This document shows positions 1 through 5,166 of a DNA stretch of 6,483 nucleotides, one piece after another. The stretch comes from Zymomonas sp. (GTDB lineage Bacteria > Pseudomonadota > Alphaproteobacteria > Sphingomonadales > Sphingomonadaceae): assembly GCA_027489105.1 (NCBI GenBank), contig JAIYAJ010000472.1, positions 1-6,483 of the forward strand. The letters run 5' to 3'. The notes under the pieces are model-generated. The model was not told the origin of the DNA, made no database searches, and was given only the letters and a program-made list of their open reading frames with translations. Both the position numbers and the translations under genes were made by a program. Every line of letters starts with the position of its first letter. Positions within the stretch are counted from its first letter, which is position 1.

Positions 1-474
1 GGCGCCGCCGGCTACAAGTCCGCCCGGGCCATGGTCGAGGACTTCGCGGACGACGAGGACAATCACCTCGAAGCGATGATCCGCTTCATCGTCACCAACG
101 GGCTCGACGACGAGATCCGCCGCCACGATTGGGCCGGATTCGCGCGCGGCTATAACGGCGCCGGCTACAAGGCCAACAACTACGACACCAAGCTCGCCGC
201 GGCGTTCGCGAAATGGCGCAAGATCAAGGACACGCCTTGGGCGCCAGGGCAGGGCACAGACGCTCCGCCGGCGCCTGCGGCACCTCTGCCGCCCCCGGCG
301 CCCGCCCCGGAGGCCAAGCCGGCTCCCGCGCCGCCGCAGCCCGTTCCAACACCGCAGCCCGCTCCGGCCGCACCTGTGTTGGAACCCACCCGCAATGACG
401 GAACGTTTCAGGCGCCGCCGTCAAAATCATGGTGGGGCTCTGTCGTCGCCAAGCTGCTGAACCGGGAACCCTGA
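1..474 (+). CDS. Phage endolysin, N-acetylmuramidase type (3' part)
   Basis: The reading frame is open from the first base and its start lies upstream of the window, so only the last 157 residues are seen. The first ~80 residues resemble the C-terminal part of the N-acetylmuramidase family (DUF3380/PF11860), with the repeated GAAGYK / GAGYKANNYD pattern, the WAGFARGYNG segment and a final LAAAFAKWR helix. Members cut the peptidoglycan glycan backbone during lysis. A low-complexity Pro/Ala tail of about 40 residues follows, then a short aromatic/basic end (SWWGSVVAKLLNREP). The tail may be a flexible linker to a short wall- or membrane-associating segment, which is inference. The holin gene starts one base after the stop, as expected for a lysis cassette. 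The catalytic residues are outside the window, so activity cannot be judged. Confidence 0.85.
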   Translation, partial: GAAGYKSARAMVEDFADDEDNHLEAMIRFIVTNGLDDEIRRHDWAGFARGYNGAGYKANNYDTKLAAAFAKWRKIKDTPWAPGQGTDAPPAPAAPLPPPAPAPEAKPAPAPPQPVPTPQPAPAAPVLEPTRNDGTFQAPPSKSWWGSVVAKLLNREP

Positions 475-475
475 T

Positions 476-982
476 ATGCTCAACATCATCCTCGCCGCGC
501 TTCCTGCGCTGGGCTCCCTTGTCTCAGGCGGCAAGGCCGATGCCGTCATATCGGCAGGAACCAAGATAGCGAAAGAAGTCTTCGGCACGACGGACGAGAC
601 GGCCATCGCCAAGGCTATCGAGACGAACCCCGCGCTTGCGGATCAATTCAAGGCAAAGCTGGAGGCAGAGACGGCCAACCTTGCCGCGCAGCTTGCCGAC
701 GTTCAGGACGCGCGGGCGACGACCGTCAAGCTGGCCGAGACGGGTTCCGCGATGCAATATGGCTCTGCCATCGTGTCGGTGATCGTTGTGATCGGCTTCT
801 GCGGGCTGTCTTGGCTGGCAATGAACCCGCCGGATGGCGTGAGGGAAAACGTCGTCCTCTACCTCCTAGGTGCATGGCAGTCGCTGGCAACCGCCGTCGT
901 CGGCTACTGGATCGGCTCGTCTGCCGGGTCCGCGTCGAAGGACATCGCGCTTAAGCAGATCGCGGCGGGCAAGCGGCCATGA
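476..982 (+). CDS. Holin, 3-TM GTA/phage type
   Basis: This 168-residue protein resembles the alphaproteobacterial holin family 'holin of 3TMs, for gene-transfer release' (PF11351). It would form the inner-membrane lesion that releases the endolysin. It has a hydrophobic N-terminus (residues 1-17), a charged, probably helical middle containing DVQDAR (75-80), two clear membrane segments (about 96-116 and 124-147), and the family-like YWIGSSAGSASK end (144-155). The ATG lies one base after the endolysin stop, with a modest GGGA at 464-467 as ribosome binding site, so translation is probably coupled. Its stop overlaps the next start (ATGA at 979-982). The family assignment rests on pattern recognition of the protein and on position. 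Confidence 0.85.
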   Translation: MLNIILAALPALGSLVSGGKADAVISAGTKIAKEVFGTTDETAIAKAIETNPALADQFKAKLEAETANLAAQLADVQDARATTVKLAETGSAMQYGSAIVSVIVVIGFCGLSWLAMNPPDGVRENVVLYLLGAWQSLATAVVGYWIGSSAGSASKDIALKQIAAGKRP

Positions 983-1416
983 CCTTAACGCGCCCTTACG
1001 CGCCGACCCGCGTCCGCACCCTCGAATGGTGCTCGGCGGCGGCCATGATGGGCTGGGGCCTCGTTCTGGCGATGCCCGGCGACACGTTCGACAACTCCCG
1101 CGCCTATGACGCTTTCGCTCAGGTCGCGCCGGAATCGTGGTGGGCGGCGTTCTGCATCGTCATGTCGTCACTGCGGATGGCGGCGCTTTATGCCAACGGG
1201 GCTTGGCGGCGCTCGCCGTTCCTGCGCGGGTTCACATCAGCCGGCGGCGTGACGTTCTGGACGCTGGTGGTGACGCTGATCCTGCACGCCCCCCAGCCTG
1301 GCATCAGCACAGCCGTCCCGGTCTACTCGATCTTCGTCGCTATGGATTTGATCTCTGCCTGGCGCTCCGGTCGTGACTTCATCGAAATGGAGCGGGCGCA
1401 TGGGCGGGATTTCTGA
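979..1416 (+). CDS. Small four-TM membrane protein of the lysis cassette
   Basis: A 145-residue protein of unknown function. It has four likely membrane segments at about residues 16-33, 54-72, 86-104 and 110-127, separated by short loops (MPGDTFDNSRAYD and ANGAWRRSPFLRG). The C-terminus is charged (SGRDFIEMERAHGRDF). It starts at an ATGA overlap with the holin stop and overlaps the next gene by 17 bases, so it belongs to the same operon. Position between the holin and a second small membrane protein suggests a lysis accessory role such as antiholin or pinholin-like activity, but no family was recognised and this is inference. The frame, high GC3 composition and tight packing support a real gene. 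Confidence 0.78.
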   Translation: MTLTRPYAPTRVRTLEWCSAAAMMGWGLVLAMPGDTFDNSRAYDAFAQVAPESWWAAFCIVMSSLRMAALYANGAWRRSPFLRGFTSAGGVTFWTLVVTLILHAPQPGISTAVPVYSIFVAMDLISAWRSGRDFIEMERAHGRDF

Positions 1417-1648
1417 GCCGATTGTCCTCGCTCTGATCGGTGGCCTTGTCGCTATCGTGACCGCCTTTTTTGCCGCCGCGAAGACGGCGCGGAAAGAGCC
1501 CGCGCCAGACGCCCCGCGCGGCAATGTCCTGAGCTTCGATGCGACCGATCGGGCCGCATTGGACCGGCTAGGCAATTCGATCGACGACCTGTCACGCGCT
1601 GTCGATGACCTCCGCCATGAATTGATGAGGCCCCGGCCTCCGCACTGA
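1400..1648 (+). CDS. Small one-TM protein with C-terminal helix
   Basis: An 82-residue protein with an N-terminal membrane segment (about residues 7-27, PIVLALIGGLVAIVTAFFAA), a Lys/Arg/Pro-rich hinge (28-40), and a charged helical stretch with heptad-like hydrophobics (about 50-75, DRLGNSIDDLSRAVDDLRHEL). The ATG at 1400 is chosen over a GTG at 1373 because GGAG at 1389-1392 is well spaced before it. The architecture (membrane anchor plus coiled-coil-like domain) fits an inner-membrane spanin-like or holin-accessory protein, but no specific family was recognised and no lipoprotein o-spanin partner is seen. It is the last gene before the terminator of the late operon. Confidence 0.72.
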   Translation: MGGISEPIVLALIGGLVAIVTAFFAAAKTARKEPAPDAPRGNVLSFDATDRAALDRLGNSIDDLSRAVDDLRHELMRPRPPH

Positions 1649-1719
1649 TCCTGCCGGGCTCCTCCGGCTGGATGACGAGTGGCTCCGGCCCCTCGGTTTG
1701 ATATCCCTAAGACCACTTC

Positions 1720-1756
1720 GCCGGCGGTGCCCTTCACGGGGCATCGCCGGCTTTTT
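1720..1756 (+). terminator. Rho-independent terminator of the lysis operon
   Basis: A 13-bp GC-rich stem (1720-1732 with 1739-1751, one G-U pair) closes a 6-base loop (TTCACG) and is followed by five T (1752-1756). It lies 71 bases after the last + strand stop and would end the late transcript. The left flank has no A-run, so the - strand transcript would not have a U-tract after the hairpin: this is a terminator for + only. The opposing - strand gene ends inside the loop (stop at 1736-1734). Confidence 0.9.
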
Positions 1757-2039
1757 GCGTTTCGGCAGGGGCTAACGCTATCGGCTGGCAGCACCAGAAG
1801 TTCCCCTTGCCGTCCTGCCAAGCCTTGATGCACTTGCACCGCATGCCCTCTGGCAACGGGTGGTAGCCGTTCGGCGGCCCTCCAAACTCCCCGGCCACCG
1901 CCTCTCCCCCACCCTTCGCGGCCTCATAGGCGAGGATCGCGGCGCGAACCAAGTCGTCATGCTCTTCCCGCGTGTGCGTGCCGAAAGTGTGTTGCCGCGT
2001 TTCTCGCGCGACGACCTCGACCAGCTTCTCGTCCGTCAT
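1734..2039 (-). CDS. Hypothetical phage protein, 101 aa
   Basis: No family was recognised. The N-terminal half (residues 1-43) is charged and probably helical (MTDEKLVEVVARETRQH...). A short linker with GEAVAGEF (45-52) follows, then a C-terminal part with four cysteines (C68, C70, C83, C84) that could bind a metal. The start overlaps the upstream stop as ATGA (2039-2036), suggesting coupling to the 247-residue protein. It is the last gene of the - strand operon, and its last codons lie over the terminator of the convergent lysis operon. The GEAVAG linker recurs in the protein encoded at 3401-2772, so these proteins may be mosaics built from shared parts. Confidence 0.72.
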   Translation of the reverse strand: MTDEKLVEVVARETRQHTFGTHTREEHDDLVRAAILAYEAAKGGGEAVAGEFGGPPNGYHPLPEGMRCKCIKAWQDGKGNFWCCQPIALAPAETQKAGDAP

Positions 2040-2779
2040 GGCGTCTGCTCCTTGAGGGCTTGGGCGGCCATCACGACTTTTTCCAAAATCATCTGGAAAT
2101 CGTTGGCGACCGAAACTGTATGCGTTAACGTCCGCGCCTCGTTGATAAGATCAAGTTGGTCGATGATGCGCGCCGCGTCGGCGACGTGTCTGCTCCCTTC
2201 GACCAGCGCCCGCCTGAGCCTATTGCTCTCTGCCTCGGCGGCAAGGGCGCGGGCGCCCATCTTTTCCATGTGCGCGCGTTCCTGCGCGATCACCGCATCG
2301 GCGCCGTCCCGATCTGCCTCGGCGGCTCGGGCGCGGGCTTCGGCGGCTTGCGCGACGGCAAGATAATTCGCGCAGATGTCGATCACGGTATCGGTCGGCT
2401 TGAGCCCTTGCAGGGTCATCGACTGGATGACGCCAGCCCGATTAGCCTTTGCCCGCGCCTCGTCCCGCTCCTTGATCGCGGAGGCTAGCTTGTCGCGGAG
2501 GGCGGTGATCTCGGCGGCGGCTTCGACAACGATCTCACGGTAAACAAGAGCCGCAGAGCAATAGCCGTGCGGTGCGTTTTTGGGGACAAGTCGCTTTGAT
2601 CCCGGCTGGATTTCGGCCACTTCATCAAGATGGACTTGCGCGGCTTCTCGCGTAGGAAAGCTTGCGATCTCATAAGGCGTAAAGTTCTGGTCGTATTGAT
2701 CGACCGCACCAAGCTGAACTTGCCATTCGCAACGGTACGTCTTGAACGAGTAGCTTTCGCTCTCCACCACGTCACTCAT
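2036..2779 (-). CDS. Hypothetical phage protein with long coiled coil, 247 aa
   Basis: The frame is open to 2818, but the start at 2779 (MSDVVESES) is preferred because AGGAGG lies 5 bases upstream (2790-2785). The upstream gene then overlaps by 8 bases. Residues 1-80 look like a small globular domain (SYSFKTYRCEWQVQLGAVDQYDQNFTPYEIASFPTREAAQVHLDEV). Residues 81-112 and about 139-193 are Ala/Glu/Arg-rich and strongly helical, likely coiled coil (for example AEARARAAEADRDGADAV). No enzyme motif is seen. The architecture resembles the variable Ea22/ead-like accessory proteins of temperate phages, but that is an analogy and not a homology claim. Its stop is coupled to the 101-residue gene. Confidence 0.75.
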   Translation of the reverse strand: MSDVVESESYSFKTYRCEWQVQLGAVDQYDQNFTPYEIASFPTREAAQVHLDEVAEIQPGSKRLVPKNAPHGYCSAALVYREIVVEAAAEITALRDKLASAIKERDEARAKANRAGVIQSMTLQGLKPTDTVIDICANYLAVAQAAEARARAAEADRDGADAVIAQERAHMEKMGARALAAEAESNRLRRALVEGSRHVADAARIIDQLDLINEARTLTHTVSVANDFQMILEKVVMAAQALKEQTP

Positions 2780-3401
2780 CCGTCCCTCCTGTGCGGGCGC
2801 GGGCGGCGCGGATGGCATTGTCTGCTTTCACGAGTTCCTCAATCACGCCGCTAGCTGTGCCGCGAAGCCGATCTGTCCCGAGATCGCGCGCGAGAAATGC
2901 CAAGGCGCAGACAACGGCGACGCGGGCGCTGTCGAGCGCCGCCTCCAGTTCCGCCACCCTCCCGCGCAGGGCGGCGTCTGATGGGTGGGCGAGAGCCCAA
3001 TTCGCCAGCCATTCAAAGCAGCGGCGAAACTCGGTCCAGTCTGAGCACATGCGTAGATCGCCGGCGGGGCATTCTAGGCCCGTCTGCTCAAGTCGGTCAG
3101 CAAACACACGCCCGTTCTCGATGGCGCCCATCGGGAAATCGCCAGCCACCGCCTCTCCCGTATCCCCGGCAGGGGGCGGGGTGAGGGCCAAAACGGCATC
3201 GGCGAACGCCAGCGCGTCATCCGCCAGACATCGGCTACATGCGTGCGATTCCTTGGTGCAATCGCCCGAGTGAACGGCGGCCCGGCTATAGACGATATTG
3301 CCCTTGGCCCAATCGACCGGGGGCGGCTTCATGCCTTCGCCCCAGGCGTAATAGAGCGCGGCGATCTCAACCCGCAGCGCCTCCACCTCAGTCTTGTCCA
3401 T
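2772..3401 (-). CDS. Hypothetical phage accessory protein, 209 aa
   Basis: No family was recognised. Residues 1-75 hold a helical start, then a cysteine/histidine cluster (H44, C48, H53, C55, C58 in AAVHSGDCTKESHACSRC) that could be a small metal site. A helix DDALAFADAVLAL and a Pro/Gly linker with GEAVAGDF (82-89) follow. A second part (about 95-138) is rich in Trp, Arg and Cys. The C-terminal third (140-209) is helical with heptad-like character (LRGRVAELEAALDSARVAVV). The ATG has AAAGG at 3415-3411, nine bases upstream. It overlaps the upstream gene by 14 bases and the downstream gene by 8. The modular pattern fits fast-evolving phage accessory proteins, but function is unknown. Confidence 0.74.
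   Translation of the reverse strand: MDKTEVEALRVEIAALYYAWGEGMKPPPVDWAKGNIVYSRAAVHSGDCTKESHACSRCLADDALAFADAVLALTPPPAGDTGEAVAGDFPMGAIENGRVFADRLEQTGLECPAGDLRMCSDWTEFRRCFEWLANWALAHPSDAALRGRVAELEAALDSARVAVVCALAFLARDLGTDRLRGTASGVIEELVKADNAIRAARARTGGTDE
2784..2790 (-). promoter_or_regulatory. Strong Shine-Dalgarno deciding the 2779 start
   Basis: AGGAGGG on the - strand sits 4-5 bases before the ATG at 2779-2777, inside the end of the upstream gene. It argues against the 13-residue longer start at 2818. Confidence 0.8.
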
Positions 3402-3627
3402 GGTCGGGTTCCTTTGTGAGAGGGTGGGGCTTGCGCGCGACGTAGGCGTTCAGCACGCGGGTCTGCCAGTTCGGGTCTGCAAGCGGCATCTGGATTGCGC
3501 GGGCGAGGGGCGTCGGCTCGACGTACTCAGGCCAGAAGCCAGGCGCCCGGTCGCGCGGCAAGCCATGGTCCAGGAACTCGTGCGCGCCGCCGCTCGTCGC
3601 CTTCGCATAGGGGATCGAGCCGGTCAT
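3388..3627 (-). CDS. Hypothetical small phage protein, 79 aa
   Basis: No family was recognised. The protein starts MTGSIPYAKATSGGAHEFLDHGLPRDRAPG and contains a Trp/Pro-rich centre (FWPEYVEPTPLARAI) and a polar end. It has no membrane segment. The ATG at 3627 is chosen because GGAGG at 3639-3635 is spaced 7 bases before it. A TTG 23 codons upstream lacks comparable support. The start forms an ATGA overlap with the stop of the candidate 74-residue ORF that crosses the attachment site, and the 3' end overlaps the 209-residue gene by 14 bases. If the element integrates at 3793-3836, this gene would lie near the prophage end opposite the integrase. Confidence 0.7.
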   Translation of the reverse strand: MTGSIPYAKATSGGAHEFLDHGLPRDRAPGFWPEYVEPTPLARAIQMPLADPNWQTRVLNAYVARKPHPLTKEPDHGQD

Positions 3628-3848
3628 GAGCGGGCCTCCGGTTGAGAACGGCCGCAGAACGCCGGCGGGAACTTCTTGGGAAGTTTCGGTTCCCAAAGCT
3701 TCCCCTCGGTGCTATTCCGTTCCGCGTCGCCGCGGTGAATGCCTGGGTCGCGGTGACAGTTTCGCGAGCGTTTGCAACCGCTTGGAAGCAGTCGGGGTAT
3801 AGCGCAGCCCGGTAGCGCATCTGCTTTGGGAGCGGATTGCCCTATCAC
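3624..3848 (-). CDS. Candidate 74-aa protein reading across the att site
   Basis: A GTG-started frame not matching any known family. It is supported by AGGAGG at 3859-3854, five bases before the GTG, by a GTGA overlap with the integrase stop, and by an ATGA overlap with the next gene. The protein is basic and Pro-rich, with four cysteines (C15, C25, C31, C65) and a KLWEPKLPKKFPP stretch (50-62). Codons for residues about 5-19 are antisense to the tRNA-Pro fragment, and the KLWEPKLPKK codons coincide with the GGGAA repeat array. Integration within the tRNA core would therefore replace or remove part of it. The alternative is that the region is non-coding attP DNA and the ribosome site serves no protein. 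The junctions make a real gene somewhat more likely than not. Confidence 0.5.
   Translation of the reverse strand: MIGQSAPKADALPGCAIPRLLPSGCKRSRNCHRDPGIHRGDAERNSTEGKLWEPKLPKKFPPAFCGRSQPEARS
3667..3704. repeat. GGGAA/TTCCC repeat array beside att
   Basis: Two direct GGGAA copies (3667-3671 and 3678-3682, 11 bases apart) are followed by two inverted copies (TTCCC at 3690-3694 and 3700-3704, 10 bases apart). The core is a perfect inverted repeat, TTGGGAA (3676-3682) with TTCCCAA (3690-3696), around a 7-base centre. A second palindrome, AACTTC-TTGG-GAAGTT, lies at 3670-3685. The 10-11 base period would place the copies on one face of the helix. Location about 90 bases from the tRNA core fits integrase arm-type or accessory-factor sites. 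An operator is the alternative. No T-run follows on either strand, so it is not a canonical terminator. Confidence 0.55.
3793..3836 (+). other. att site: 5' part of tRNA-Pro(TGG) gene
   Basis: The sequence matches the bacterial tRNA-Pro 5' half: acceptor 5' strand CGGGGTA (3793-3799), TA, D stem GCGC/GCGC (3802-3805 with 3815-3818) with a normal D loop, and anticodon stem TCTGC/GCGGA (3820-3824 with 3832-3836, one T-G pair). The loop is TTTGGGA with anticodon TGG at 3827-3829. After 3836 no variable loop, T arm or acceptor 3' strand follows, so this cannot make a tRNA. It ends eight bases before the integrase stop codon. tRNA genes are common integration targets of tyrosine integrases, and the adjacent integrase makes this the likely attachment core. 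Phage-type genes on both sides favour attP over a chromosomal junction. Confidence 0.82.
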
Positions 3849-4978
3849 TTGATCCTCCTGATCTTCTTCACGTTTTCGGCCTGCGCCTCGGCGGTCTGGG
3901 AACTTTCGCGGGAAGAGTGCGCAGAATCCATCGCCTTGCGCAGGTCGTCCTCAGTCGCGTGAGCATACTTCATCGTCGTGGCGATGCTGGTGTGCCGGGC
4001 GAGCTTCTGACCCAGCTTTAGGTTGCCGCTGTCGCGTACCAGCCGCGTGACGCCAGTGTGCCGGTTGTCGTGGAAGCGAAAGCCCATCAGCGGATCCTTG
4101 CGCGACGACGTCATGCCCGCGCGCTTCCTCGCCCGGCGGAACTCGGTCTTCAGCCCGGCCTCGGTGATCGGCCTGGGCGAGAGATTGTCGACTCCGGCAT
4201 CATGGCGCTCCGGCGTGTAGAGCCAGATCGGGCCGGCCGCGTCCGGCTTGTGGACGCCACGAAGGACGCGCTCCATCTCGGTCGAGAGCGGGATGTCAGC
4301 GATCACGCCGCCCTTGCCGATCAGCTTCAGCCGGCGGCCGCCCCAATCGACATGCTCCCACCGCATCTGCAGAAGCTCGGTCAGCCGCAGAGCCGACAGT
4401 ACCGCGAAGCGAACCACCGGCCGGTACGATTCGCGCAGAGCGGCAAAGAGCCTCTCCTCCTCGTCCCCGGATAGCTCGCGCACCCGCTCCTTCGGCTCGG
4501 GCAGGATGTGAGCCTTCCATTCAATCTTCGCCGTCGTCTGCCCCCAGAGCGCTGCGCGGCGCAGGATCGCGCGCAGCGGCTCGAGCACAGTCCGGTTGAC
4601 CGTGGCCGGCGTGACCTTCTCCTGCTGGCGCAGCATCACCAGGCGGGCGATCTGGTTGTCGTCGATCCTGCTGATCAGCGTGCTGTTTCCGATCTTCGTC
4701 TGCAGCCATTCCAGATAGCGGTCGACCTCAGCCGTCCGGGCCCGACGCCCGCCGCGCTCTGCGTACCAGCGCGACGAGGCGACCGCGAACGTCATAGGCT
4801 TGTCGCCAGCGTCTTGCGCCGCGACGGCCTTCGCTTCTTCGCGCCGCTTTTTGACGACGCGCTCGGCTTCTCGCCGGTCTGCAGTCTCCGTCGAGCCGCG
4901 AAATCGATGACCTCGAATGCGGAAGTCGTAGACATAGAGCTTGGTGCTGTCGTCGAAGTAGAAGCCTCTGATAGGCAT
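3845..4978 (-). CDS. int: Tyrosine-family phage integrase
   Basis: A full-length 377-residue integrase that would catalyse recombination between attP and attB. Residues 1-55 look like the arm-type/N-terminal DNA-binding region (FDDSTKLYVYDFRIRGHRFRGST). About 60-160 is the core-binding SAM-like domain, and 170-345 is the catalytic domain. The expected catalytic set is present: R198 (SALRLTE), K222 (GKGG), H303 and R306 (HDNRH), H329 (LARHTSI) and nucleophile Y338 (MKYAH). The usual LGH box here reads ARH. The ATG at 4978 has GGAGG at 4991-4987, eight bases upstream. The gene reads toward the tRNA-Pro fragment, and its stop overlaps the GTG of a small ORF. The 5' end lies under a long frame of the HTH protein. 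Confidence 0.96.
   Translation of the reverse strand: MPIRGFYFDDSTKLYVYDFRIRGHRFRGSTETADRREAERVVKKRREEAKAVAAQDAGDKPMTFAVASSRWYAERGGRRARTAEVDRYLEWLQTKIGNSTLISRIDDNQIARLVMLRQQEKVTPATVNRTVLEPLRAILRRAALWGQTTAKIEWKAHILPEPKERVRELSGDEEERLFAALRESYRPVVRFAVLSALRLTELLQMRWEHVDWGGRRLKLIGKGGVIADIPLSTEMERVLRGVHKPDAAGPIWLYTPERHDAGVDNLSPRPITEAGLKTEFRRARKRAGMTSSRKDPLMGFRFHDNRHTGVTRLVRDSGNLKLGQKLARHTSIATTMKYAHATEDDLRKAMDSAHSSRESSQTAEAQAENVKKIRRIK
3854..3859 (-). promoter_or_regulatory. Perfect AGGAGG before the GTG at 3848
   Basis: This consensus Shine-Dalgarno lies inside the last codons of the integrase, ATCAA away from the GTG. It is the main reason for calling the small ORF across the attachment site, because nothing else nearby would need it. 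Confidence 0.65.
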
Positions 4979-5166
4979 TTGTCGCGCCTCCGTCTGGAGA
5001 TGAAGTGATCAAGGTCGGATGGGTGGAAGCGCCACGATGGTCGCTCCCCCGTTCCGACATTGATCGCCGCAACTTCGCCGCTCTTCACGAGCTTGCGCAA
5101 CTGACGCTCGCAGATGCCGAGCTCGGCCGCAGCCTGGGCGAGTTGAATGAGAGGCGAGCGCTGCAT
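4792..5166 (-). CDS. HTH protein, probable excisionase/recombination directionality factor
   Basis: A 124-residue frame. Residues 4-52 look like a MerR-like winged HTH of the excisionase/HTH_17 class: LIQLAQAAAELGICERQLRKLVKSGE, then INVGTGERPSWRFHPSDLDHFISRRRR. Such proteins bind DNA near att and steer the integrase toward excision. A role as Xis is inferred from the fold and from position directly before int. A second ATG at 5169 would add one Met, and either start overlaps the stop of the GIY-YIG gene. The frame does not stop at the domain end but runs 187 bases into int out of phase, giving a Ser/Ala/Lys/Arg-rich basic tail. That tail may be real dual coding or an accident of missing stops at high GC. 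Confidence 0.82.
   Translation of the reverse strand: MQRSPLIQLAQAAAELGICERQLRKLVKSGEVAAINVGTGERPSWRFHPSDLDHFISRRRRDKCLSEASTSTTAPSSMSTTSAFEVIDFAARRRLQTGEKPSASSKSGAKKRRPSRRKTLATSL

Noticed and set aside
1237..1839. 200-residue - strand frame opposite the lysis genes
   Set aside because: Arg/Gly/Ala-rich shadow crossing the terminator, conflicting with two membrane-protein genes and the 101-residue gene.
3388..3696. Longer version of the 79-residue protein from a TTG
   Set aside because: The extension lies in the repeat array, lacks a Shine-Dalgarno, and the internal ATG at 3627 has a well-placed GGAGG and an ATGA overlap.
3753..3792. Phage-borne promoter for the rebuilt tRNA
   Set aside because: GTGACA at 3753-3758 is at a plausible distance, but no hexamer resembling a -10 lies at 16-18 base spacing, so it is mentioned only as a weak possibility.
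3527..3820. 97-residue - strand frame starting MRYRAALYPD
   Set aside because: It starts inside the tRNA fragment with no ribosome binding site. The opening residues are what any antisense reading of tRNA-Pro gives, and it conflicts with the better supported 3627 gene.
3793..3880. A complete, functional phage-encoded tRNA-Pro
   Set aside because: After the anticodon arm there is no variable loop, no GTTCGAATC-like T arm and no TACCCCG acceptor partner, and the integrase coding sequence begins at 3845.
4058..5008. Long + strand frames opposite the integrase
   Set aside because: Antisense shadows typical of high-GC DNA. The integrase with all catalytic residues occupies the other strand.
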